In this document: piece after piece, positions 34,156-45,429 of the stretch
Position numbering within the stretch: position 1 is the stretch's first letter
Layout of the letters: every line of letters begins with the position of its first letter
DNA from: Ovis canadensis
Taxonomy: Eukaryota > Chordata > Mammalia > Artiodactyla > Bovidae
NCBI RefSeq assembly: GCF_042477335.2
Contig: NC_091245.1
Location: 118,392,501 to 118,456,500, forward strand
Direction of reading: 5' to 3'
Length of the DNA stretch: 64,000 nt
Program-made: the position numbers and the translations under genes
Notes under the pieces: generated by a model
Database searches by the model: none
What the model saw: only the letters and a program-made list of their open reading frames with translations
What the model was told of the DNA's origin: nothing

Positions 34156-35879
34156 GTTTATGACCACGGCAACATCCTAAACTAATTTACAGCATGTGAG
34201 AGACCAGAGGCACTACAGTTTCCAAACCTCTTCCACTTCATTGTCAGCACTGATAGGTAAGTGAGGCCTTAGTTCCACTTTACTGATGAAGATACAACTA
34301 GAACACAAGTGTTAAACCAAAACTAGAAATCAGAATGGTTTGATTCTTTATACAGTACGTTGGGTGATCCTGACCAGGATATGGAATCGAATATTATGGT
34401 AAATCTCAAAGCCAGAGATAAGGTTTTAGCCACTACAATCTCAAGCTTTGGAAGAAAATTAGTGTTTTTGCCCATCTTGTATGTTGGGTGGTGTGATAAA
34501 AGCTTTGTACACATTATCTGTATAATCTTGACAAGAATCCCAGGGCAAAGAGCATAATTATCCCAATTTACAGAGCAGGTCATTGAGGCTTGGTGAGATT
34601 GATGTCCATCATGAATGGCAAAGTCAGGACTCAAACTCAGATATGTCTTGCACCAAGGCACACGCTCCTACATTGGACTTTTGGTGTCATTTTATCTTTT
34701 ACCTTACAAGGTAGGTATTATTATCTGATGTTTGCAAATTAGGGAAAGAAAGAAAAGCCAGAGAGGTGAGGTGACTTCCCCCAAACACAAGATCACCAGC
34801 TGGGGGGTCTAAGAGCCAGTCTCTGGTTGACTGTGTGCAGAGCCCACACTCCTCACCCTGGAGACTTGGGTCCCAGCTCTATGGGAACTCTTGGGAACAC
34901 GAAACTGACTCCTCCAATATTGCTGTCTGTGTGAGTCAGACTAGGGACTATGGGGGTGTAACTCTCAGGGAAAGTTACTCAACGTTGTTGGGACGATCTG
35001 TTCTCCCCAAAAGCTGACTTCTCTTAACTGCAACATGAACTGAATGAGTGAAATCTCTCTCTTCCGTGTGGACTCTAGAAGCTTCCCAGGCTGCTGTGGA
35101 TCAGAACCTTAAGGAAGTTTGAATATCCACTCAGCTGCTCATCCTGGGGTGTGAGGGGAACCAGGTTAGGAGGGAAGTGGCCTTAGGGACCCCAAATGTT
35201 ATGGGATCAGCCTGGGAAGAGATGCCTGCCCAGCTTTAGCCAAGTTCAGTGGGTTCTGTGACAACAATTCCAGGAGACACCATGTGATGAGCATTTAAAC
35301 GCCCTGTTGGGCCTTCATCAGCCTGGATTGTGCTCCAAGCAACAGACAGGGTTCAATGAGGAAGGGATCAAAGATTGGAATAGAACTTGAGTTACCACAC
35401 CTGGGGCCTGGTAGGTTTCCATGAAAGCCCCATGTTACCTGTTAAGCAGCTGAAAGTGTCCAGTGAGTTATTCTGGTGGAGGAAAGAGGTCAGGGAGCCC
35501 ACCATTAAACTCTAGTCTCTTCCCACCCCAATCGTTTTCACCATGGTTTACAAATAAATATAGATTAAAAACAGCATAATCAAGATTTTAATTCCATTGT
35601 TTAATGGAATTAAAGGCAACTAAGCACACACAAGGGATCCCTAAATTTTCTTTCCCGGGAATAAAGCAATTTTTATTTCTTCAAAATTGCATGACCACTG
35701 ATGGGACATATCTGGACTGGAGAGTTAGCCCTGGCTGTTCTTTTTCTTTTTTTTTTTTTTTTCTGAGAGGATGAGTTGCTGATGGGGACTGAGGTATCTG
35801 CTGTCCACACAGCCCTTTAGGGAATTCTTTCCAGTTGTGTGGAACTCAGTTCAAAACACACTTTTACTATGTGTCTGTG
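34156..35879. other. Intergenic; MIR trace, no gene
   Basis: MIR-like sequence near 34540-34650 (tttacagagcaggtcattga). A T18 run lies near 35745-35762. No coding exon or RNA gene was seen. Confidence 0.45.
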
Positions 35880-36092
35880 TGCATGTGTGCTAAGTCGCTT
35901 CAGTTGACTCTTTGTGACCGTAGGGACTGTGACCAGGCTCCTTTGTCCACGGGATTCTCCAGGCAAGAATGCTGGGGTGGGTTGCCATGCCCTCCTCCAG
36001 GGGAGCTTCCGGACCCAGGGATCGAAGCTGTGCCCCCTGTGGCTCCTGCATTGCAGGCAGATTCTTTGCCACTGGGCTTCTAGGGAAGCCCC
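35880..36092 (-). mobile_element. Bov-tA SINE, antisense
   Basis: Antisense SINE from gcatgtgtgctaagtcgctt to the head at cttctagggaagcccc. The B-box region reads acccagggatcgaagc on the plus strand. Confidence 0.88.
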
Positions 36093-36461
36093 TATACATG
36101 CATACTGCATGTCAGATCCTAAGTCTGGTTCTGGTGGTATGAAGAAGGTAAGGAGGGCAGCTGTTCAGGTTGTACATTCTATAACCCTAAGGGGCACAGA
36201 ATCATGTATCTATTAAGTTCTGTTCCTGCAGATGCTGGAAGGTGACTTGAAGAAGACGGGGTGGCTGTGATGTCAGTTAGACACGGTTTCTTCCCTCAGT
36301 GAGCTCACCATCCGGCAGAGAGTAGGGCTGTAAGACACTGGAAGATCACAGGCTAGAAGCTGGAAGAGCTTCTCGCTCTTTTAAGAACAGGCTACATATA
36401 TAGTGTTAGATAATGGTGGAAAACAACTTTGGTGCACTCTGGTCTCCTTACGATTATTGCT

Positions 36462-36667
36462 GTGCGTGTGCGCTTAGCATGTGCACGCTCAGTCATTCAG
36501 TCGTGTCTGACTCTACGACCCTGTGGACTGCAGCCCGTCAGGCTCCTCTGTCCATGGGATTTTCTAAGCAAGAATACTGGAGGGGGGCACCATGACCAGG
36601 GATTGAACCTGGCTCTCCTGTACTGCAGGTGGATTCTTTACCGTCTGAGCCACCAGGGAAGCCTGCT
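36462..36667 (-). mobile_element. Bov-tA SINE with 9-bp TSD
   Basis: Antisense SINE ending in the head sequence gagccaccagggaagcc. TSD attattgct at 36453-36461 and 36668-36676 is exact. Its right TSD is only 4 bases from the left TSD of the next BovB insertion. Confidence 0.92.
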
Positions 36668-36690
36668 ATTATTGCTAGTTAAGCACAAAA

Positions 36691-37268
36691 TCACTGCAGA
36701 TGGTGACTGCAGCCATGATATTAAAAGACGCTTACTCCTTGGAAGAAAAGTTATGACCAACCTAGATAGCATATTCAAAAGCAGGGACATTACTTTGCCG
36801 ACTAGGGTCCGTCTAGTCAAAGCTATGGTTTTTCCTGTGGTCATGTATGGGTGTGAGAGTTGGGCTGTGAAGAAGGCTGAGTGCCTAAGAATTGATGCTT
36901 TTGAACTGTGGTGTTGGAGAAGACTCTTGAGGGTCCCTTGGACTACAGGGAGATCCAACCAGTCCATTCTGAAGGAGATCAGCCCTGGGATTTCTTTGGA
37001 AGGACTGATGCTAAAGCTGAAACTCCAGTACTTTGGCCACCTCATGCGAAGAGTGGAGTCATTGGAAAAGACTGATGCTGGGAGGGATTGGGGGCAGGAG
37101 GAGAAGGGGACGACCGAGGATGAGATGGCTGGATGGCATCACTGACTTGATGGATGTGAGTCTGAGTGAACTCCGGGAGTTGGTGAGGGACAGGGAGGCC
37201 TAGCGTGCTGCGATTCATGGGGTCGCAAAGAGTCGGACACGACTGAGCAACTGAACTGAACTGAACTG
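36691..37268 (+). mobile_element. BovB LINE 3' fragment with 10-bp TSD
   Basis: Sense 3' end beginning in the ORF2 C-terminal region (YGCESWAVKKAE) and finishing with a ctgaactgaactgaactgaa tail. TSD aagcacaaaa at 36681-36690 and 37269-37278 is exact. It is severely 5'-truncated (578 bp). The coding frame remains open across the truncated segment and fuses by chance with upstream SINE sequence. Confidence 0.94.
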
Positions 37269-37384
37269 AAGCACAAAAATTCCATTCTTTTACCATTACC
37301 AGGATCCATTACCACCTCCCACGGACTCCCATGACCCAAGTATCTTCCCCCATCAAAGGAACGCCTTCTCTAACCTAAATAGGA

Positions 37385-37495
37385 AAAGAATCTGAAGGAT
37401 ATATCTGAATCACTTTGCTGTATACCTAAAACTACCACAACATTGTTAAAAACAACTATGCTCCAATACAAAATATAAGTTGGAAATAAAAAAAG
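37385..37495 (+). repeat. L1 3'-end remnant
   Basis: Short sense L1 end: ctgaatcactttgctgtata, ctaaaactaccacaacattg, aactatgctccaatacaaaa, then an A-rich end. Confidence 0.7.
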
Positions 37496-38004
37496 AACAT
37501 CTTCTCTTGTCCTTATATTCCATTGCCCCCAGTCAGGACAAGGCTATTAGTATTCATTATTCTTAGGAGTGAAAAAGTGAAAAAACAAAATAACCAAGCT
37601 GACTCTGACAGACGATGTTTCTTCCCAATCTCTCCAGAGGCTACCCTGGGGCAAAGCTGGCTGTGCCCAGCTTAGACTTGGGGCATCTAACTGTGAAATT
37701 TATGGCTTCAGAACCCCTGCCTCAACCCCTATTCATAACCGCCAATACCTTTCCTCCTGCATCTGAGATAACTTCCCTGCGTGATAATAATTCACCCTAT
37801 GCTCCAAGCAGTGCCAATATCACATACGTTACTTTATTATTCATTCATTGGTTTTCCAAGGCAAGTGAAAAAATAATTTAAACCAATTATATGTACAGAG
37901 GCTTGGTTAGTTTTCCCAATAACTTCCAGAAAGATCCCCATCCCCTTAGATGGCAAAGAAGGGTTACATTTAACATCTATACAAAACTCCACCTATAAAA
38001 GTCA
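37496..38004. other. Intergenic segment just past the RXRG 3' end
   Basis: Unique sequence with no gene recognised. It adjoins the RXRG polyadenylation region. Confidence 0.45.
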
Positions 38005-38151
38005 CATGTGTAGAAAGGTTTCTTTATTAAGCATCACGTCTGGGGAATGGGCAGGGGTCGGGACGGAAGGCGGAGGAGCATGTGCAGGGTGGGGTCCGCA
38101 CACACCTGCCCGGGCTAGTCCTGTGCAGGGGGAGCTGGGGGCTGGTGGGGC
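38005..38151 (-). other. RXRG: RXRG 3' UTR (approximate end)
   Basis: From the base after the TGA stop to just past the AATAAA signal; about 145 nt. The downstream end is estimated from the usual 10-30 nt spacing and a GT/T-rich stretch beyond the signal. The UTR is G/C-rich in transcript sense with no obvious AU-rich element. Confidence 0.7.
38023..38028 (-). terminator. RXRG: RXRG polyadenylation signal AATAAA
   Basis: The canonical hexamer on the minus strand (plus strand tttatt), 124 nt after the stop codon. It is followed by a GT/T-rich stretch (ATGTGACTTTTATAGG), as expected downstream of a cleavage site. Confidence 0.8.
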
Positions 38152-38299
38152 TCAGGTGGTCTGCAGTGGGGTCTCCAACATCTCCATGAGGAAAGTGTCA
38201 ATGGGTGTGTCCCCGATGAGCTTGAAGAAGAAGAGGTGCTCCAGGCACTTCAAGCCGATAGAACGCAGGGCTGGGAGGCGCAGCAGCAGCTTGGCAAAC
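38152..38299 (-). CDS. RXRG: RXRG exon 10: end of ligand-binding domain, AF-2
   Basis: Terminal coding exon, residues 416-463. The acceptor is CCCTACAG|GTTTGCC, phase 2 (the Arg415 codon is split AG|G), and the TGA stop is at 38154-38152. It encodes the helix 10/11 dimerisation surface ([20 protein letters not shown]) and the AF-2 helix 12 (FLMEMLE, residues 451-457), which recruits coactivators on ligand binding. The C-terminus reads ETPLQTT; the human protein, as I remember it, ends ETPLQIT, so Thr462 replaces Ile beyond helix 12, where it should matter little. A degenerate partial copy of this exon lies at 38738-38805 in the intron upstream of it. Confidence 0.97.
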
Positions 38300-38737
38300 C
38301 TGTAGGGAAGCGAGGAGACCTTAAGAACAGGGGGCCAGCATGCACGGGGCAGCTGCTGGCGTGAGGCCGCTTGTTTGGTCTTCTTGACCAATCTGTGGTC
38401 AGAAGAAAGAGCCTGAGGGAGGAATCTAACATGGCCGGAGAATCTCTAATCTGGGGGAGCCTCAGAAATAGGCTTGAGGTCTCATTTAGCTTCTTTAGAT
38501 GGAAGCTGGATCCTGTGACCTCTTGAGCAGTGCTCGACTTCTGTGGTCAGAGCCCAGGATTGCCCTCAGCACCCCCATTCATGGCAGGTGAGAGCTAGTC
38601 TGCTTGTGATGACTCACAGCACCAGTCCTAACCACAAGATGTTCCTTACATTCTTTGCGCCCAGAGATCCCTGGGATGATCTGCCCAAACACTTGGAACA
38701 CAGCTCACAGATGTGCTGAACCCACAAGGTTCGTCAC

Positions 38738-38805
38738 CATCGGGGAAGGTGCTCCAGGCATTCAGGCCATTGGAGCGCAGGGCTAGGAGGTGCAGCCACA
38801 GCTTG
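38738..38805 (-). pseudogene. Degenerate partial copy of RXRG exon 10 in intron 9
   Basis: The plus-strand segment from aaggtgctccaggca to ccacagcttggtaggcc aligns with exon 10 (aggtgctccaggcacttc ... agcagcttggcaaacc). By hand count about 51 of 61 positions match, with one single-base deletion. The minus-strand reading contains KLWLHLLALRSNGLNAWSTF, an echo of [20 protein letters not shown]; frame and key residues are lost. The copy has no AG acceptor at the matching place and similarity fades on both sides. It could be an old local duplication of exon 10, or a fragment of an RXR-family retrocopy. It is about 440 bp upstream (transcript sense) of the true exon. Confidence 0.75.
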
Positions 38806-39049
38806 GTAGGCCACGCATCAGGCATTGCAATAGGCCCTGGGAACCAGGGGGAGCCCCTGCTCTCAGGACCAGCAGTTCTGATCACCTCACCAGGCTATGC
38901 ATTTCCTCACGACACCCTTACCTTAAGCAATGTGACCTCAGTGTGCCTCAGTTACATTTTTGCTACCACTTTATAACCACTTTGTAATCAGCTTCTTAGT
39001 CTATTGCTTACCTTTGTTTTATTTTTTGCCTAAGAAATGTGGCTTTCTT

Positions 39050-39467
39050 TTTAAAAATTTTTTTTTAATTTATTAAAATATAGTTGTTTTACAATGCTGT
39101 GTTAGTTTCAGGTGTGTGCAGCAAAATTACTCAGTTATGCATATGTATACATACATGTATATTCTTCAGCTTATTTTCTGTTATAGATTATTATAAGGTA
39201 TTTAATCTAGTCTCCTGTCCTATATAGTAGGTCCTTGTTGGTTATCTATTTTATATGCAGTAATGCACATCTGTTAATCCCAGACTCCTGATTTACCCCT
39301 CCTCCCCTTCCCCCTTTGGCAACCATAAGTTTGTTTCCTACATCCATCAGTCTATTCTGTTCTATAAGTTCATTGGTATCCCTTTTTTAGATTCTACATG
39401 TAAGCGGTATCATATGCTATTTGCCATTCTCTGTCTGACTTACGTCACTTAGCACGATAATCTCTAG
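39050..39467 (-). repeat. L1 3' part of a twin-primed insertion
   Basis: Antisense L1 3' UTR, from a T-rich start (aatttattaaaatatagttg) to the phrase gacttacgtcacttagcacg and ataatctctag at the right end. It lies in RXRG intron 9, same orientation as the gene. Together with 39468-39745 it forms one insertion with an inverted 5' half. Confidence 0.85.
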
Positions 39468-39745
39468 CCACCGTGGAGAACACTATGGAGGTTCCTTAAA
39501 ACACTAAGAATAGAGTTACCATATGATCCAGCAATCCCACTCATGGGCACGTATCCAGAAAAAACCATAATTCAAAGAGATACATGCACCCCAGTGTTCA
39601 CAGCAGAACTATATACAATAGCCAAGACAACATAAATGTCATCAGCGGAGGAATGGATAAAGAAGACGTGGTACACATGTACAACGGGATATTAGTCAGC
39701 CATAAAAAGAATGAAATAATGCCATGTGCATCAACATGGATGTGT
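39468..39745 (+). repeat. L1 5' part, inverted
   Basis: Sense L1 sequence (accatatgatccagcaatcc, ttcacagcagaactatatac, ggaatggataaagaagacgt, atgtgcatcaacatggatg). In L1 coordinates this segment ends where the antisense part at 39467 begins, so the two halves are contiguous in the source L1 but joined in opposite directions. It lies in RXRG intron 9. Confidence 0.85.
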
Positions 39746-39821
39746 TTACTAGTTAGGAAGAGAGGCAGAAAGGTAATAGTAGTCTCTGACCCTCGTGGGC
39801 CCACAGTCTGTTAGGGGAGAT

Positions 39822-40056
39822 AACACACACATGCACGCACGCACTCACACTTACTCACACATGCCTCCCTCATATGTGCACACACACACCCTCATCACTC
39901 TCACTCACAGATGTGTGCACACACACTCACTCACACTCTAACCCACCCTCGCACACAGAAGCTTGCACACACACATATTCCCCTCCGCTCTCATCTTCCT
40001 TCACACACTGGTACAAACACTCAGGCACACAGGCATGTGTAGACACACTCACACTT
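39822..40056. repeat. Imperfect CA-rich repeat tract
   Basis: A 235-base mosaic of cacaca, cactcacac and acatgc units, strongly purine/pyrimidine alternating in places. It is close to the right end of the inverted L1, in RXRG intron 9. Confidence 0.85.
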
Positions 40057-40824
40057 TTCTATAATTAAAGACCTTTAGTTGCAGGGCTCAACAAAGGGAG
40101 AGAGACTAGCGTGTGAAGAATTAGCCTCCTTCCTACATGTCCCTCAATCAAGCCACGTTTCCAACCTGCTTCTGTGGCCGTTCTTCATCTCTCCAAGTCC
40201 TTTTTGCCAATGAAGCTTATTTGTAATGTTATTTATGATAATGACCAGAAATTAAATAACTCTACTCACAACTTTCAATAAAAAGGACAGGAACCAAAAT
40301 CATGTTAACCACTACAGCCTTAAATCAGCAACTTCTGGTTGGGCTGGATCTTCCCTGGTGGTCACAACATTATTTCATGAGAAATTTTCAAACTGGAATC
40401 TTGATACTCCTTGAAAATGCATATAGGCCTATATTTGTGTCAAAAGAAGTTTTAAAGAAATGTGGCAGTATAAGAAAAATAAAGCAGCACCATCTTAAGG
40501 GGTCAGAATTACCTTCCTATATGGAAAAATTAAAGTTCTATATCAAGGCCAGCACACACCTTCAAAATGTTTGATTAGGAAGCTTCTGAGAGCATCTGAA
40601 TGGTGTCACCATGCTGTGAAGAGGCCATCAGACAAACAACAAGCGGGCTGAGCTCCTGGTTGTGGCTCCGAATGGAAGTTTTATGGAATTAAGCAAAGGA
40701 AAAGGCTTTACACTTCTTTATAAAGTGTAAAATTAGACTGAGATTATCTCTGAAAGTGTATTTTTTTTTTACTCTAAAAAGGCCAAAGTTTTACAATATG
40801 TAAAATACTAAGTATTTTAGGTGC

Positions 40825-41020
40825 AAACTATTATACACAGAATGGATAAGCAACCTACTGATTAGCACAGGTAACTATATTCAATATCTTCTGATAAATC
40901 ATAATGAAAAAGAATGTGTGCGTATATATATATATATATACACACACGTGTATAACTACAATCACTGTGCTGTACAGCAGAAATTAACACAGCGTTATCA
41001 ATAAAATACATTAAAAAAAA
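40825..41020 (+). repeat. L1 3' end with (TA)n/(CA)n
   Basis: Sense L1 3' UTR (agaatggataagcaacctac, ctgtgctgtacagcagaaat) ending in A9, antisense to RXRG in intron 9. It contains a TA run at 40924-40940 followed by CACACAC. Confidence 0.8.
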
Positions 41021-41639
41021 ATGCTAACCATGCTGTTACATGGCTGTCTGCTGTCTGCCCCAGGTTTAGAAGCGGAGATCAAGCCTGTAGAAATAAGCAC
41101 ACTCACTAATAGAGCCACCGGGTGGCAGTCACATTTCTCGCTGACAAGTCTGGCAGCAAGGCCTTTGAGGGTCCCTGCGGTGTGAGAGAGAGAATGTTCC
41201 TGCAAGCTCTGCCCTCTCCTGAGTTTTGATCTCTGCTTTCTGGCTAGAGGAAGCAGAACTTGGCCCTGCAAGGTGTACTTCTGAAAAGTCTCCACCGAGG
41301 GGCAGCCCTCCACCACCGAGAAAATGGCCATGACAGGCCCTGCGTGCCAGGAACATCGTCTGCCATTTCACAAACCGGAGGTAAGCAGCCTTTGACACAC
41401 TTCCTACCTGGTTGAGCCAAGTAACATACTGATGGACTTTCTTGGTCTCAGGGCGATCACTGTCTGCCCAGGCTGTATTGGACATACCAGACGTACCCTC
41501 TGCACCCACTTCCTGAGCCCCCAGGCCCTGCTTTGGGCCAGGCAACAAGTGTCGGCACTTCTCACTCGTGCCTGGAGGCAACTCAAGCCCCTGGCAGTCC
41601 CTTTCCTGGGAAAACAGGCAAGTTCCAAAGTTTTCAAAG

Positions 41640-41850
41640 TGACATTCATCAGAAACAACCGAATGTCAACCACAGGGCAATGACTAGACACATTAGGGTC
41701 CATCTATCCTCTGAAATATTACAAAATCACTGAAAGCAAGAATTTTGTGCTAAGGGAGGAAAGCAGTACACTGAACCAAATGATTTCAGATCTGTAACTA
41801 TACATTTCTAAGTATACATATATGCATAAATGAAGCTACTAGAAATATAC
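41640..41850 (+). repeat. Possible old L1M fragment
   Basis: Weak sense similarity in phrase order to the 3' ORF2/UTR of ancient L1 (cgaatgtcaaccacagggc, tgaaatattacaaaatcact). It lies in RXRG intron 9; edges are uncertain. Confidence 0.4.
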
Positions 41851-43254
41851 CTCTCAAATTTACAATCAATATTATCTGCTTAATTTTTTAATACATTCAT
41901 TTTTAATACAGTTAATGAATTTTTTAGATACTTTCATTTTTAATAATAAAAATAAATACATTTTAAAATACATTTTAGATACATTCCTTATTCAAAAAAT
42001 CATGCTTGGCTTTTATCAAAAAAAAAAGTTTTCTTTTTTAAAGAGGAAAAGGATGAGTATGAGCTTTCCTAGTTCTAATGCCTGGCACACAACATGTGCA
42101 CACACACACAAAACCATGTGTGATGGTGCCTCACAGCTGGGAGATCCAGTGAGTGTCACCAGCATTCTGGTGAGTTTTCAGTCAGCTCCTAAGGGCCAGA
42201 GGCTGAGCTGATGTTGGCAGCCAGGCCCTGCTTGCTGGGTAGTTTTTTCAATCTTACCCATTGCAGGTATAGGAGAGACTCCAGGCACCCACCGAGATCC
42301 ACTCTCCCCTTCTTTCTTGGCATCTAGCTGCGTACATTCTCCAGATGAGCCGTGTGACCGAGTTTTAGCCAATGGAAGTGAGGGAAGGGAGATGGGCCCT
42401 TTCCGGGTCAAGGTGTTGCTCGTAGAGTCTCACCTCTGGGCCCCTCCTCTTCTGCCCCTTCAACCATCAGCGTACAAACACAACGTGACTAGGGGACCAC
42501 GGAGCCCCGAGAAGGAGGAAACCTGGGTTCCCGAGGGATGGCGTGGAAAACAGTCAGTGCTCTAGACTGATTATCCACCCAGGATTGACTGGTGAGGAGG
42601 AAGTACATTTGTGTTCAACTACGGACATCGGGAAACCTGTTGTCACAACTTACGCTCCCTAACACACAAGGCCTGCACATTTATTGTACCAACAGGCTAG
42701 ATCCCACTCACTCAGACTCATTCATTTCCTGTGATAAAAAAAAAAAAAAAAAGCAGAGCTCAGCCTCTTCTAGACAACTGATTGTGGCTTATGATCCAGG
42801 AAAAATGGGCTAATAAAAATCATAGGGGAATAAAAGTCATCAGTGAGAACTGGGAACACATAATTAATTCTAAAAACAAACTAATGCCTTTAACGGAGTT
42901 GATTTAGGTTTCATTTGCAGTTTTCCGTGAGATTGGTGATCTTTTTCTCTCTTTTTAACTAGAGTTAGCAGAGTAAGGAAACTTTTATTCAGTTGTACTT
43001 GGGGAAAACATTTGGGAAAAGTATTCAACGACTCAGGAATACTGACAGATGGCCTCAGAGACCTTCTGACCCGTGTCCTCCTTTTCAGACAAGAGGTTCA
43101 GACGCAGGACCTTGCCAGAGCCTACAGATGGCGCCCTCAGGGCCAGCGGTCACCCCTCTTGGCTGCCAAAGCCTGTACCTTCTACTGCAGTAGGGCTCTC
43201 ATTGGGGCGAAGCGGAAAGCAGTGCAGTCACATTGGAGAACACAGGCTCTTTGA

Positions 43255-43365
43255 AATCAAACACACTTGTGTTCACAGCTCACTACACCATGCACCAGCT
43301 CTGTGACCCTGGGCGAGTTCCTTACCCTTTCGGAGCCTTGAGACCTCTTTAGAAATTAGAGATAA
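43255..43365 (+). repeat. MIR SINE
   Basis: MIR core-like sequence (tgcaccagctctgtgaccct, gggcgagttccttacccttt), in RXRG intron 9 close to exon 9. Confidence 0.65.
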
Positions 43366-43632
43366 GGACTTCTCCAATTATTCACTCATTTGCATGTTCA
43401 CTCAACATTTAAAGATGAGTATTATTTGCCAAGAATGGTGATAAGCTCTCGAGTGCTCGAGTGATGCCGCAGTGGTGAGTGGTGGATATACAAGAGAGAC
43501 AAGACCTCCAGTTTCATGAAGCTAACGTTTGAGTAACTGTGAGCTAGTTGTGAAAAACTCTAGACAGAGCGTGCTGACCATCAGCCATTCACCAATGGCT
43601 ACGTTGTTCACATTCTTTCAGGACCCCCTCAC

Positions 43633-43738
43633 CTGCCTGGTTGTTCTGGATACTTTTGCTTGGTGTAGGCCTCGAGGGTGGCATAGACCTTCTCTCGCAG
43701 AGTCTCTACCTCAGACGGGTTGGAGAGACCCTTCGCAT
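43633..43738 (-). CDS. RXRG: RXRG exon 9: ligand-binding domain
   Basis: Residues 381-414 plus split codons Asp380 (G|AT) and Arg415 (AG|G); 106 nt. Acceptor TTTTTCAG|ATGCG, donor GGCAG|GTGAGG. It encodes [20 protein letters not shown] and [14 protein letters not shown], helices 8-9 of the RXR ligand-binding domain, with the PGR turn leading into helix 10. Reading frame and length agree with RXR genes. No changes are evident against the human gamma sequence as remembered. Confidence 0.97.
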
Positions 43739-45258
43739 CTGAAAAAGACAGCTGATTAAACCTCTGGTTACGCACCTCTGTGGAACACCCTGATACAGAG
43801 GCTGTCCCCATGCATATAGGCCACCTCCTGTAGAGTTACTAGAGACACACCGGACGAGGGGCACTGTGAAATACACAGAGCTGGTGCTTTGTGCCTGCCA
43901 ATCTACCCAATAAACTCTTGAAGCAAAGGTACCCAGCGCTGACTCCAAGGAGGAGAGTTTCCTTTTATCTGGGCCATTGTGCATATACAACCTTTACACA
44001 TTTATTGAGTGTTTGCTCTGTGCTAAGCACGGGCTGAATGAAAAGACAGGGAACAAAACCCAGACGCAGCCAGGCCCTGCTTCCACTAACCGATCACCTG
44101 ACTCAAGAGACGAAGTGTGTGCATCGGTCACTGTGTAGTTCTGAACACTCATCTTTCCGGACCCTTGGCGGCCTCTGGTGAGAGCTGAGCTCTCGCTCCT
44201 CCTCGCAGTGCTTTTCCTCCTTGAGACCCCAGGACGTCATTCTCTGGTTCTTCCCTGTCTCACCCACTGCTCCCTCGCAGGCACCTTGGCTGTTTCTTCC
44301 TTTTCTGCACAACTTCTAAATGTGGCCATGCCCCCGGACCCAGTCCTCAGCCCTCTGCTCTGCTTCTGCTTCCTCCCTGGATGGGTTCGCACCAGCCTCC
44401 CTATACTTTCCACGCTAGGTATAGGCTGACAGCTCTCAAATGTGCATCTCTGGTCCTGCCTCTCCTCTGAACTCCAGAGTCACATGAATAATTGCTTCCT
44501 GGACAGCCGTTCTTGGACATCTACATCCATCTCAGAGTTTCATGTCCAAACACCTGCTTCCTAGCCACCCACCCTTAGAACCTCCGCTTCAGTCAATGAA
44601 AACTGTTTTCCAATTGTTCAGGAAAACAAAAATATTTAATGCCTCTCTTTCATATCCTAGGTACAATCTATCAGCAAAATCCCATAAGTTCCGCCAAAAA
44701 ATATATGCAGAACCTGACTACTATTTTTTTCGTCTCGCATGGAAGTAGTTTACTTAAGGCAGTGACCAAGGGAAGAGGAGGGAGGGACCGGAAAAGAAAA
44801 AGCAGGGAAGGAAGAAAAGGCAACACAAGAGCACATGACTGGACTGATCACGGCCATGGGCAACCGGGACTCAGTCTCACAGGGACCCTCTTAGAAGGCA
44901 TGTGGAATGTGCCGCAGAATTGTCTACCAGGGAAGGAAGATGGAAGCACTTATTTACTCACTAGCTTCTGTCACCCCCTGGAGAACCTGACCATTTTTTA
45001 CCACCTCCTTTACTATCCTAGGCCTCTATCATCTCCCACCTTCCCCACTGACCCCCAATGTGCACACTCCACGCCCGTTTGAGACACTTTTCAAGATGCC
45101 TCAAGGAGCAGAGGCCATGCAGAGGCGACTCTGTCCTCCCCACGGACAGGTCTCCTGGCCCTGCCTCCTCCCCTCTCTGTCTCAGCCGAGCTAGAGGGCC
45201 AACTACCATCAGAGCGCTGGGGGCTGACCAGGGAGGAGGGCAAACAAGACGCTGTCAC

Positions 45259-45350
45259 CTGGGTTAAACAGCACGATGGCTCGCAGGCACCCCAGCTCTG
45301 ACTTATCCATCTGCATGTCCTTCATTTTGGAGACCAGCTCAGTCAGAACT
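45259..45350 (-). CDS. RXRG: RXRG exon 8: ligand-binding domain
   Basis: Residues 350-379 with split codons Arg349 (AG|A) and Asp380 (G|AT); 92 nt. Acceptor GTGAACAG|AGTTC (a rather weak polypyrimidine tract), donor AACCCAG|GTGAC. It encodes [20 protein letters not shown] and [10 protein letters not shown], helices 7-8, including the conserved [14 protein letters not shown] signature of RXRs. The frame is open and continuous with exons 7 and 9. Confidence 0.97.
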
Positions 45351-45429
45351 CTGTTCACAGGAAACAATGACAGGTAGTGAGAAAATCACGAGCAGCAGAC
45401 CAAAAGCTGATAAAATGAATGCAATCAGT

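Noticed and set aside
36429..37145. Longest open frame in the window (238 codons, plus)
   Set aside because: It fuses antisense SINE sequence with the BovB ORF2 C-terminus; the YGCESW and [10 protein letters not shown] phrases are standard BovB. It is not a host gene.
1..38000. LMX1A exons expected near RXRG by human gene order
   Set aside because: No LIM-domain or homeodomain coding sequence was found on either strand; the gene presumably lies beyond base 1.
39822..40056. CRISPR-like array from repeated short units
   Set aside because: It is an irregular CA-type low-complexity tract with no constant repeat and spacer length, in a mammalian intron.
41112..41128. Second CTCF-like string (gccaccgggtggcagtc)
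   Set aside because: It breaks the invariant A of the core (CCACCG instead of CCACCA), so support is too weak beside the site at 21-39.
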